Of a stretch of 12,500 nucleotides of DNA, positions 1 to 8,547 are shown one piece after another. Below the pieces are notes generated by a model. The model worked only from the letters and a program-made list of their open reading frames with translations. It had not been told where the DNA came from and did not search any database. Location of the stretch: positions 30,383,096 to 30,395,595 of the forward strand of contig NC_045140.1 of NCBI RefSeq assembly GCF_008831285.2. The letters are read 5' to 3'. The translations under genes and the position numbers were made by a program. Every line of letters starts with the position of its first letter. Positions within the stretch are counted from its first letter, which is position 1. Source of the DNA: Nymphaea colorata (lineage: Eukaryota > Streptophyta > Magnoliopsida > Nymphaeales > Nymphaeaceae).

Positions 1-69
1 TGTTCCAAAGGGACAAATAGGGGCACTCCAAAGTTGAGAGGCCACAAGTTGAACGAGTCTCCAATTTAA

Positions 70-131
70 GGTGCTTTGGGTGATCGCTCCGGAGTATAAG
101 GGAAAAAGACGAAAATCATTTGGTCTGCCAT
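70..131 (-). repeat. Inverted partial copy of the flanking repeat unit
   Basis: The reverse complement of 70-131 starts ATGGCAGACCAAATGATTTTCG and runs to GGAGCGATCACCCAAAGCACC, matching 390-452 with scattered changes. It therefore forms a ~62-bp inverted repeat with unit A across about 258 bp. The stretch between (132-389) holds no gene or motif I recognise apart from the weak unit trace near its end. Bases 1-69 also show nothing. Confidence 0.65.
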
Positions 132-389
132 AGCATTTTCAAAAAATTCATGCTGGGTGGCATATAGCGAGGATGCCCCGACGACGTAGCGCACAAACCT
201 TGAATAAGCTTTCCTATGTAGGCGAAAGCGAGTGGCCATAGGTCGGACGCAGGTGGAATTTGTGTAGGGCATGTGCTGGCTAAGTTTGGGATGCACATCC
301 GAGGTTGGGCGGACTTGGGGGGTTTAAAGTCTTCAATTGCTTGCGGAGAATGTGCCCGACCAAAGGTGGATTTCCGAAAAATAAGATTT

Positions 390-895
<506 letters not shown>

Positions 896-1274
896 TAATC
901 TCCCAAGACCTCTTAGTGGTAATGTAGCTGGCCCAAGATTGGCCTTACAAAATTTCAACCCCGGCTGGACACAATCCCAGCTCAAATGCCCTTGGGTAAA
1001 GATACAAGGAATGGTTTATCCCCTCGCTAGCTAGGTCTGAACCTATTACAACAATGTGGGTTCGAGGCCTTACAAGCGGAGCGTACAACATGAACTCATT
1101 CCTCACTCATTCCAGCATTCATCCCATTCATCAAACCACGCATACAATCCTTAGGACGTGCAAACCATCACCATGCACCCTAGGAAGGTCCGTAGTCCGG
1201 GTTCGTGTCCTTAGCTAACGAGCTTTGGAGGTAACCCAAGCACTACACGCCCGGAGGCAAGGCTGAAAACAAGT

Positions 1275-1310
1275 GCACCCGCCCTCGAATCTATAGGGTG
1301 ATTCGGGTGC
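1275..1310. other. Predicted hairpin in R-U5 (right copy at 9700-9735)
   Basis: GCACC...GGTGC encloses CGAATC...GATTCG, a two-part stem with a 6-base bulge on one side and an 8-base loop. Both LTR copies are identical here. In the RNA it would lie in the leader, where packaging or dimerisation signals are usually found. That role is inference. Confidence 0.4.
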
Positions 1311-1340
1311 CTACCTGGCTGAAGCTAGTTCAGCAAGCGA

Positions 1341-1367
1341 CCAAGGGCAAAGGCCAAAGCCCCTTGG
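1341..1367. other. Second predicted hairpin in R-U5 (right copy at 9766-9792)
   Basis: CCAAGGGC and GCCCCTTGG pair with a single bulged base around an AAAGGCCAAA loop. It lies 30 bases from the first hairpin, so the two may form one structured leader element. Confidence 0.35.
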
Positions 1368-4016
1368 TAATCAGCACGTCGGTCTTCGCAAGCGAGGTGC
1401 CCGTTCAAGTTGGTCTCTCCTCCTTGCTCAAGACATAGACAGCATAGTTACTGTTTTGTAATTCAGCAACTCAAGACGGGAGAAGGGATTGCACTTAGCT
1501 GGAAACGTTGGAACCCCTAGTGCTGTGATGAAGTAGGGGGAAGCTAGCGCTGACAAGGTGACAGCGTACACCCTTCTTCTCCCGGGATCAGCTCAGCACA
1601 CGGTTGCTGGACTGCTCCTCCTTCTCAGCAATACACTCCAGAAAATGAATAGAGAAGGTTACTGTCGAAAATAGCAAGGAAACGGAGTATTTCCAAGCAT
1701 CGTTAGGAGACTTCACCGTGAGAACATTTTACCCCTGTTCGTTGTTGAGTTTAGGGGGATGCAAGCGCCGCTTAGCCTGGCGTAAGCTATGTCTCCTAAC
1801 AGGTGTAGCTGCAATCGATTAGGCCCTGCTGTCCGCAACACCTTCCACCGTTGGGCTACAATGCACTTCAAACAAGGGCGAGCAAATCACTGACAAAGGC
1901 AAAGATTAAGAGCAGAATTTCGAATGTGGAGAGGCGTCACCAGATTGAGGATTAAACCCCTGGAGCTAGACGATGAAGGGGTGAGGCAAGCTTCGATTGA
2001 CGCCGAAGCACGCGCGCTGTCCTGGACAGCTTAAGCTCCCTGGTTCTCTGGTGAAGGTTCTGGATTCTCAGGCTTTGCCGATCTTCCAAAAATCATTAAA
2101 ATTCATACACAGCTCGAATTGGGCTGAAATTTGGTGGGTAGCTGCCTCTGATGATTATGAAGGGACGCTCCAAAAATCACTGCAATCGGAGCCCTGTAAG
2201 GTCAAGTCGTTGAAGGCTGAAGGCGCCGAACTGTCACAGTCATCAGGCTCTGTTCAGGAACAGAACAGAACGCAGGCGAGTTCCAGAGTAGTCCGTCTTC
2301 AAAAATTCATTCCCGTTGATCCAGACACCCAAAAATCCTGAAATTTGGTTTGAAGGGAGCTGACACACCAAGGTTTGGACGCCCAAAGATTGGGCCCAAA
2401 CAAGACCTCCTTGGGCAAGACGTTGAGCAGTTTTGGAGCTGGACGCCGGAAGAGGAAACTCTGTTCAGGGCGACAGGAACTGTTCAGACTGCTTCGGCCT
2501 CAGATCTTCGCTCCAGTGATTTCCTTCGTCCAATGAACGCCGAACTTCACAGGTATGCTCCTAAGACACCAAAGAAGAACTCCCAAGAGGCCCGGCTCAG
2601 ATTCGCTCTCAGGTGATAGCTCCTGGAAGGCACGCGACGCTGCAGCAGTGTTCCTCCACTCAGGCGGGTGCAGGAAGGATTCCAGAGCTTCAATCGATTC
2701 TCCGGATGATCATTCTCAATCAAAACGTTAATCCAAGCATTAGATATCAGGAATAGAGCAAGAACAACAGATTAGAACGAAGGAGGATAGTCAGATCACC
2801 GGATTTGGTGGTTTTCCCCAAATTCTAGTGAAGATGGGGGCGCTGCCGCCGTTCGGGCGGAGATTACAGACTTCCACCGCCGTTCTTTTTCAGATTCAGG
2901 CCGTCGATCATATCTCAGTCATCCGACGTCGGATTTTGGGCCTCCTTAGCTTGAAATGTGCGTAAGGAAGTTAGGAAGGCAACCACAGTGGCCGATCGTC
3001 GAGATTGTACACCATTTTCTTCAGATTTGCAGGTTTCCAGGGACTGGTCGGCGGCAAAATTGGGGGAAACAGTCCAGGCTATTCAAACTGCGATATCTCC
3101 CTCATTTCTTGTCGGATTTGGCTCATTCCGGGTTCGTTGGTTTCGTATTGATGAGGGGAAAGTCACAGAAGCGTCGGATCATCAAAACCCCTCTGTATTT
3201 CTTCAGATTCGCGTTTTATCAGGGTTCAGGGACTGTTTTACAGAAACCGGTTGAAGGCTATTCCGTTTTTCGTTTTCCTTCCGATTCCTTTGCGTTTCTC
3301 CTCGATTTCTCGCAGCAATAACATTACAGAAGCAAGAGTAAACACATGCTACAGAAATCGCTTAGTCTCCCATCGATTTGAATCCCTGCTCACAGTGTTA
3401 GACGAACGGAAGGATTCCGCCCGAATGCGCTGCTCACAGTCGTTAAAACCGATCGAACGACTCTTCAATCCAGCGACAATCGCCGAGCTACCTTCGGTGG
3501 ATTCCAAACGAGTTAGAAGCACCTCCGGCGTCAGCAGCGTTAGAGCCACCTTCTGGAACGAACGGACAACGAGAGGAAGCCGTCGGAGATCAAGGCTTAC
3601 CTCTTGAAGACCGCCGGATGTCGTTTTCAGCAGGGAAGGCGTTGCTGAAACCAGCGCAGCCACATCCGCTGCTCTCCCTTGACGAACGCAGCCTCACAGC
3701 AGCTCCGTGGTCGAGCTACCAGCACTCCGATCGTCTTCTCCACGGTTCCGGCCAGGGGCTTCACAGAACCTCCGTTTTCAGCAAATGGGAGAGGAAGAAC
3801 TCGCAGCCGAGCGTCCGGTGCTGGCCTCCGGCGCCAGCCCTCTGGTTGCTCGTCTTTCGACCGCACTCCGGCGTCTTCTCCGGCCTAAGGCTTCTCAGAG
3901 ATGAAGGGAGTTGCAGGTTTTGGGAGGCAGCATGGCAGCCGCCCATGGTGACAAGCTCTCACACGAGAGAGAAGAAACCCAATTCTATTATGCAAAAACT
4001 TAGGGTAAAAGTTCCA

Positions 4017-4042
4017 TCACTTAGCTTATAAAGGCTAAGTGA
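4017..4042 (-). promoter_or_regulatory. TATA-like box inside a perfect 9-bp inverted repeat (left LTR)
   Basis: TCACTTAGC (4017-4025) and GCTAAGTGA (4034-4042) are perfect inverted arms around an 8-bp AT-rich core, TTATAAAG. On the minus strand the core reads CTTTATAA, a plausible TATA box for the element, predicting a start near 3995-4002. Read on the plus strand it is also TATA-like (TATAAAG), so direction is not decided by the box alone. I see no better TATA box between here and 5019. Confidence 0.5.
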
Positions 4043-4260
4043 CTCGGGACGCCCCTGAACCGTCCCGGTACAAGAGCAAAAGCTGAAATAAAACATGTAC
4101 AAAGTGAATCGGTACGGCCGAGACGGCCTACCAACAAGACTCCAACTCGGGTCTCCCTTCCGCTCCTGGGTGCTGCCTCGATGCCTCGCCTGGGTCCTAA
4201 CCCACTTCGTCTAGACTCGGTCTAGACGGCCTTCGTATCTGCCCGTCTCAGTTTCCTGGA

Positions 4261-4341
4261 CTGTCTCTGTTCCGGACGCCAGGACATCCTCTGTGCCTGT
4301 CCTGTGGCTGTCCGTCCTGTCTGTCAGCTCTGTCTCTGTTC
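4261..4341. repeat. Imperfect direct repeat in U3 (CTGTCTCTGTTC, period 69 bp)
   Basis: CTGTCTCTGTTC followed by a related GACGCC/AACGCC stretch occurs at 4261 and again at 4330. The surrounding 4230-4400 is rich in CTGT and CCTGT words, so it appears to be an old, degenerate short tandem repeat. Short U3 repeats often act as enhancers in LTR elements; no such role is shown here. Confidence 0.45.
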
Positions 4342-4780
4342 TGAACGCCTGAACGACCCCTGTTCCTGTCCAGTCCGTGCGTCCTCCGTTTGACAGTCTA
4401 GAACTCGTCAGTCTCTGCCAGAACACCCTGTCTCCATGTGTGTCCAGCAAGCTGAGCCCCGCATGCTAAGTCCAGCCCACTCTGCTCGAGTACGTCTGGC
4501 TTGGCTGGGTGGGCAAGTGGCCTCACCTTGTCCAAGCTCTATGGCATGAAGTCCTCCAATCAACGGGCTAGCCTCACTCGATAAATGCACGGGTGAGTGT
4601 GGGGCTGTCATCTCGTCAACCTCCCTTGGCTGCGTAGACCCTCGTTCGTGTCTCCTCCGCGATGGCTGGCGCGTTCGGGCTCTTGGCGTCGTCATCGGCA
4701 ACCGCGGCCGTGGCCCTCCATGGGTAACCTCCTTTGCGTCCCGGTCCCGCACCCTGCAAAACACGTTAGCCTCACAACAA

Positions 4781-5000
4781 AAGGAAGCAGGGTCAGTGGC
4801 TGCGGGTGCTTTCCCCGCTCGGCGTGGGCGCTCGGCGCCCTCATCTCTCGGCAGCCTCGCGACGGTGTGCTGGCCCGCGCCACCTTCGGCCGTGCTCGGC
4901 CCTCTTCGGCGCTCGTGGCCGACACTCGTCCGGCCTTGTAGCTGGCTGGTCTCGTCACCCGGTCGGCCATCGGCGGCATGTCGGCAGTCCTCGGCCAACT
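4781..5000 (-). promoter_or_regulatory. GC/CpG-rich U3 segment with about ten GCCGA motifs
   Basis: TCGGC (GCCGA on the element strand) occurs at about 4819, 4832, 4848, 4886, 4896, 4906, 4963, 4970, 4981 and 4991, nearly all in one orientation. Two of these are GCCGAC on the element strand (near 4963 and 4980), the core of the plant DRE/CRT element bound by DREB/CBF factors. A plus-strand GCCGAC lies near 4918. It sits 0.8-1.0 kb upstream of the TATA-like box. A regulatory role is inferred; the cluster itself is seen. Confidence 0.35.
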
Positions 5001-5019
5001 CCTAGGCGGACCTGTAACA

Positions 5020-5033
5020 GATCCACCCCCCTT
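5020..5033 (-). promoter_or_regulatory. Polypurine tract for plus-strand priming
   Basis: The minus strand reads AAGGGGGGTGGATC directly before TGTTACA, the start of the 3' LTR. A G-rich purine run abutting the LTR is the expected second-strand primer. The GGTGGATC end is not purely purine, but this 'GGGGGTGGAnn' form is common in plant gypsy elements. Confidence 0.88.
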
Positions 5034-5062
5034 AGAACGAGCTTGTCCCCAAGCTCGACCTT
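5021..5062 (-). pseudogene. Possible remnant of the pol (integrase) C-terminus
   Basis: On the minus strand, just before the LTR, one frame reads AKVELGDKLVLRGVD and overlaps the polypurine tract. Plant gypsy polyproteins often end with an 'LEDKL-L-GG' sequence overlapping the PPT. The match is short and the frame is closed by a TAG a few codons upstream. If real, it shows that this element descends from an autonomous one whose pol was replaced from just after the protease to just before the PPT. Confidence 0.4.
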
Positions 5063-5185
5063 GGCAGTCCCCTAGGGTGAACCGACCACTCTTATCCAGC
5101 CAGGCCTTGCTTCTAGCTGGTCCATAATCCCGCTGCAACAGCCCCAGTAATGTCCTTCGCTGGTCTTGATGTCTTGGGTTGTCAC

Positions 5186-5962
5186 TTAATATCGCTGCCC
5201 CATGCAACCTTCCTCGATCATAGACTTGGCCTTTAAGCCTCTTGGCCTTACCCTACAACGATCTCCAAGTGCTGCCAATTCGTTTTCCAGTTTGGCCTTG
5301 AACCATCCTATCAATAGTAGAGGGTAGCATGGTCCATAATCGATCGGGAGTCGTCCAAGTTGGGACTCCATTCTCTTGTGAAGTTCCTTATAACATTTTG
5401 TTGCCGACCCTTGTATGGACTTCCCATGGTCAAAAATCAGCCTAACTTGTGGGTGCACTTCAGCCTTAAGATAATGTGCAAACGTTGGCATGTGAAGACT
5501 ATTATTGGTCTTAAGAACGAAGGTGGTGTTTGGGAGTTGCTTCAACACGTTCTGCCCAAGATCTGCCCATTCTAGCTGGCCACAGTTCCCATTCTTACGG
5601 GCTGAAAAATTTGTGTTGTCATCGCCATCCTCCTTAGATGATGCCTCACTCGCTGTGAAGGTACTCCATGGTATTGATTCCAGCTGATCATAAAGGGTTG
5701 CCGCTACCCCAATGTGGTCCATAGGGGCGAGCTCTTTGTTCTCATGGATTTCAGCATTCTTAATGTTTTCATTTCGCCTTTCTAGAGTTTGATGCTCACC
5801 CGTTTTCAGGTCCTTTAATAAATCTGAAATTTTATCCTTAGAAGTCGGGAATTGACCGGTTGGTTTCTCACGGGTTGCCACAGCCTCATCCTCTTCATCC
5901 GATTCATCCGAATTCTCAGCTGCTCTTTTGGGGGCCATTGCCTTGCCCATGAGCTGACGCAC
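5186..5962 (-). CDS. Module X, C-terminal open reading frame (258 codons, unknown)
   Basis: This is an open frame with no recognised domain. It follows an in-frame TAA and opens with GTG at 5962. ATGs at residues 5 and 9 are alternatives; the second (5938, context GCAATGG) is a good plant start. Features in order: a short basic start (APKRAAE), an acidic cluster (~17-26, SDESDEEDE), a charged helical region (~40-75), an Asp-rich patch near 111-115, then a possibly folded part (~128-225) with Trp132, several Cys and a Leu/Tyr-rich PCYPLLLIGWF near 211-221. The end is basic (residues ~234-246). I see no protease, polymerase, integrase or membrane signature. It occupies the place of pol. It may be a captured host or viral gene fragment, or an element-specific accessory protein. 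The 258-codon length in a decaying region suggests past selection but does not prove it. Confidence 0.5.
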   Translation of the reverse strand: MRQLMGKAMAPKRAAENSDESDEEDEAVATREKPTGQFPTSKDKISDLLKDLKTGEHQTLERRNENIKNAEIHENKELAPMDHIGVAATLYDQLESIPWSTFTASEASSKEDGDDNTNFSARKNGNCGQLEWADLGQNVLKQLPNTTFVLKTNNSLHMPTFAHYLKAEVHPQVRLIFDHGKSIQGSATKCYKELHKRMESQLGRLPIDYGPCYPLLLIGWFKAKLENELAALGDRCRVRPRGLKAKSMIEEGCMGQRY

Positions 5963-6115
5963 TTAGGAAGGTTCTTTGCTCATTCTGTCGTTGGACGTAC
6001 ATTTGCTCTAATAGTTCGTCGTTCTTGCTACAATCCGTCTAATCATGGTCAACGCATCAGTTAGAGTGAAATGGGGCTTCTCAGCTGGTGGTTGCTCTCT
6101 AATGGTGGCTGTCCA
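5963..6115 (-). pseudogene. Module X, linking segment with helical stretch (frameshifted)
   Basis: From 6115 a frame reads WTATIREQPPAEKP followed by a Leu/Ile-containing helix (TLTDALTMIRRIV), ending at a TAG at 6008-6010. The next frame continues with KNDELLEQMYVQRQNEQR, a good coiled-coil candidate, and stops beyond the start of the 258-codon frame. Frames before and after are the same (that of 5962), so two compensating single-base indels would explain the break. It appears to join the basic segment to the 258-codon open frame. Function unknown. Confidence 0.4.
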
Positions 6116-6530
6116 CATCACCCACCTTAGCTCCCTCGGGTGCCTTAGCAACCTGTTCTTTCTTGCGTACCATGGCTGGACTTGCGCTCAAGACGTTAGC
6201 ATGTTTAGTGCGTTCAAGCTTTGCTGGAATTGGCATCTTGTTCCGAACAGGAACACGACTGCTGGTCTTTTTTTGTTGCTGCATTTTATCGGGTTTGGTA
6301 GAGGACTGAATCTTCCTTATTGCCTCCCGCAAATTATACGCTGCTGGTAGGGGATCTTTCAATGGTTCCTTTGAAAGTTGTTGATTTCGGTTCTCTGTTT
6401 TCAGTGAAGGACCATTTACAAAGTTGCTCCTTGTTCGGGGCTTAGGCCTCCTTCCTAAATCTGAGGTTGCCAAAATATCTTTCAGCTTGTTCCCTTTTTG
6501 CTGATCTGCCGGTTGTGGATTTTCTGATTT
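6099..6530 (-). pseudogene. Module X, basic segment (unknown function)
   Basis: The frame is open from just after the TAA at 6531-6533 to a TAG at 6099-6101, about 143 codons, with no ATG near its start (the stretch from 6473 begins with TTG). It is in the same frame as the protease open frame. The product would be strongly basic and rich in Lys, Arg, Gln, Ser and Pro (e.g. GRRPKPRTRSNF, KMQQQKKTSSRVPVRNK), probably disordered and able to bind nucleic acid. Near the end coding character passes to the frame that starts about 6115. I do not recognise it. The acidic tail upstream and this basic segment form a charge-segregated pair. Confidence 0.5.
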
Positions 6531-6533
6531 TTA

Positions 6534-6668
6534 TTTGGCTTTGAATGGCTGCTGGTTGACTGAAGCGAAATGGCAGTAGAGGGCTGTAAGCTTGCTGCCT
6601 TCGTTGGCCCACACCTCAAGGGGTTCGTTGAATTTGTGGACTGTAATTATGCAATCTATTATGACCAA
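6534..6668 (-). pseudogene. In-frame continuation of the protease/X frame after a TAG stop
   Basis: After the TAG at 6669-6671 the same frame stays open for 45 codons, to a TAA at 6531-6533. The sequence looks protein-like, with alternating hydrophobic residues (LVIIDCIITVHKF) and then a mixed segment with NEPLEVWANEG. TAG would arise from CAG by a single C-to-T change, so I take these stops as decay inside one ancestral frame running from 7937 to 6099, not as a natural gene end. Stop readthrough is possible but has no support here. I recognise no family. Confidence 0.5.
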
Positions 6669-7937
6669 CTAAGGGCAGTAGTGGTTCACAATAGTTGGAT
6701 ACCCTCTTGTGAGTTGTCCCACTACTAGTTGCATACCCGAACGTGAAGTTGCTGATTCGGGGGTGATACAACCTTGTTTTAGCCAAAGTGAACCCCGATA
6801 CTCATGGGGTGAAGAACTGGAATGGTCATTAGGGGATGGATCCCCATAGTCGTCTCCCCATTCTTTGCAAGATTCATCACTTGACTGATCCTCGATTTCA
6901 TTGGTAGTCAACCGTTCATCCTCACTATGTTGGCTCGCTTTGGAGTATTCATCTCCTTGATCGGAACTCTCAGAACCGGTTTGTTGATCATCACCTTCCT
7001 CTTCATCCATCTCCTCAATAGGATCGCAGTCCTCACTAGCGTAAGATGGCTCTTCAAATAAATCAATGAAATCTTTCAACACATGCTGAATTTCGATGGG
7101 AACTATTTCTGTTGGCTCTTCCTTGGCTGGCACATCCGTGGCCATAGCCACTAACCAAAATGCGGGCTGCTGAGCCACTAACGCCTTGAGGGCTGCCCGT
7201 GGCTTCACGCTTGAGTTCATGGCTGTCAACGTGACTCTTTCCTCATCGCCATCTTTCGTGAAACTCATTCGGAGGTTAGCAAAGTCCCAATGGATTACAC
7301 CCAAGGTTTCCAGCCATTGAATGCCTAACACTATGTCGACTCCTCCAAGAGGTAAAACAAACACGTCCACCTTGAAGGGCACCTTGTTCATCACAAGTTC
7401 TAGGTCTTTGCACCTTCCTTCGCAAGGGAGCTTGGACCCATCGCCTACCATAACTGTAAACGGAGCTTGAGGCTCAATGCGGCATCCCAACTTGTTAGCC
7501 ACTTCTAGACTCATGAAATTATGAGTGGCCCCCGAGTCTAGGAGGACTACAAGTCTGGTTTGGTTGACATACCCTCTAACTCTCATTGCTTTGGCTTTAC
7601 TAGGGTCGGTCAAGGAGTGGCAAGACGTTTCCTCTCCAACGGCTGCCTCAACTAAGACTTCCGGTGGAACCTCATCCTCACTAGAATCATCATCGGTGGG
7701 TGGTTCCTCATCATCCTCAAGAACTGCATACAGCCGTTTCTTTTTGCACTCATGGCCCTTGTGCCATTTTTCTTCACAATTATAGCATAGCCCTTGCTGA
7801 AATCGTCGGTCTCTTTCTTCCTTGGTGATGTAAGTGACCTTGCGTGGGGATGTTGGGGTGGGGGTGTAGCCTTCTCTTGAAGTTCGCTTTGGAGTGAATG
7901 AGGGTTCTGGCCCGACGTGGGTCATACCCTTTTGCAT
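6669..7937 (-). CDS. Gag zinc knuckle + retropepsin (aspartic protease) + acidic tail
   Basis: This is the longest open frame in the window, 422 codons. Residues 51-64 form a CCHC zinc knuckle for RNA binding (C51, C54, H59 or H62, C64; DNA 7787-7746), followed by a basic KKKR and an acidic linker. Residues about 120-225 are a retropepsin: LLDSGATHNF with catalytic D134 (DNA ~7538) and the downstream VLGIQWL motif (~203-209), then the usual 'G.I.WDF..L.M.F' strand. It would cleave the Gag polyprotein inside particles, working as a homodimer. Residues ~284-297 (HVLKDFIDLFEEP) match the linker that normally precedes reverse transcriptase. At residue ~298 the frame leaves the gypsy pattern and enters an Asp/Glu/Ser-rich stretch (~300-380), ending at a TAG. 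The ATG at 7937 is not the natural start, since the frame continues Gag. The catalytic residues are intact. Confidence 0.88.
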   Translation of the reverse strand: MQKGMTHVGPEPSFTPKRTSREGYTPTPTSPRKVTYITKEERDRRFQQGLCYNCEEKWHKGHECKKKRLYAVLEDDEEPPTDDDSSEDEVPPEVLVEAAVGEETSCHSLTDPSKAKAMRVRGYVNQTRLVVLLDSGATHNFMSLEVANKLGCRIEPQAPFTVMVGDGSKLPCEGRCKDLELVMNKVPFKVDVFVLPLGGVDIVLGIQWLETLGVIHWDFANLRMSFTKDGDEERVTLTAMNSSVKPRAALKALVAQQPAFWLVAMATDVPAKEEPTEIVPIEIQHVLKDFIDLFEEPSYASEDCDPIEEMDEEEGDDQQTGSESSDQGDEYSKASQHSEDERLTTNEIEDQSSDESCKEWGDDYGDPSPNDHSSSSPHEYRGSLWLKQGCITPESATSRSGMQLVVGQLTRGYPTIVNHYCP

Positions 7938-8412
7938 CCTTCCTTATGGCACGTTTAAGCTCCATTTTCTCTTCTTTATCCCTAGCCACCTTCATGCAAA
8001 TTCGAAGGTCTCTTGACTCTTGCGTTTGAACGGCTAGACGGATTTCTGGTTGTAATCCAGCAATAAAGGCCCCCACGAGGGCATCTTCATTCCAGTCCTC
8101 CACGAGACATGACAACCTCTCAAACTGATCTTGGTATTCAAGCACCGTCCCCGTTTGTTTAAGGCTGTTTAACTGAACATTGAAGTCGCGTTGGCTGGCC
8201 CTCTCAAACCTCTCTATCAAACCGGCTCTAAACTGGTCCCATCCTTGGTTTGGCGTCTTCCTCATGGTATATTGATACCAATGAAGGGCATTGTCCTCAA
8301 AATACATCATAGCTCGGTCGATTTTCTGTTCATGGGCAACTCGTTGGCATTGGAAATACTTCTCAACTTTGCATACCCAATCACGACTTTGGTCCCATTG
8401 AACGTCGGGCAT
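7780..8412 (-). pseudogene. gag: gag core (retrotransposon gag / capsid-like domain)
   Basis: This 210-codon frame holds the typical plant retrotransposon Gag core: RDWVCKVEKYFQ near residues 16-27, an ALHWYQ motif about 25 residues further on, W..F...L.ERF near residues 60-70, then EYQ.QFERLS and a FIAGLQPEIR segment. These match the alpha-helical 'Retrotrans_gag' family, which builds the virus-like particle. The true Gag runs in from another frame upstream: 8504 to about 8390 carries an Arg-rich linker and the common lead-in PRMECPTFNG. It passes out into the frame opening at 7937, so the ATG at 8412 and the last ~50 residues of this frame are probably artefacts of indels near 8390 and 7930. 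Those flanking pieces share one frame, so a single missing base followed by a compensating change would explain both. Confidence 0.85.
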
Positions 8413-8547
8413 TCCATGCGGGGAAGAGGCAAGGGTGCCTCATCACGTGGTCTCTCTTGTCTGCCCCTTCGCATCATTCCTCTACGTGGGAGCTGCCCTC
8501 GCACGTAAGGATAGCCTCCATCATCGTAGAAGCCTTCCTCGTCTCTT

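Noticed and set aside
3349-3663. 104-codon minus-strand frame, also present at 11758-12072
   Set aside because: Conservation only reflects the recent duplication of the LTR. It begins with GTG, not ATG, and has no recognisable domain.
4408-5207. Long minus-strand frames (196 and 171 codons) in U3
   Set aside because: They lie in very GC-rich DNA where stops are rare, and one crosses the LTR boundary and PPT. Pro/Arg/Gly-rich low-information products.
5186-7046. Degraded reverse transcriptase/integrase
   Set aside because: I looked in the translated frames for YxDD, the RNase H acidic residues, HHCC and DD(35)E patterns and found none. Composition (acidic, then basic) is unlike pol.
7930-8412. 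Programmed ribosomal frameshift in gag
   Set aside because: At least six frame changes are scattered through gag with no slippery heptamer noticed at those I checked. Lesions or sequence errors explain them better.
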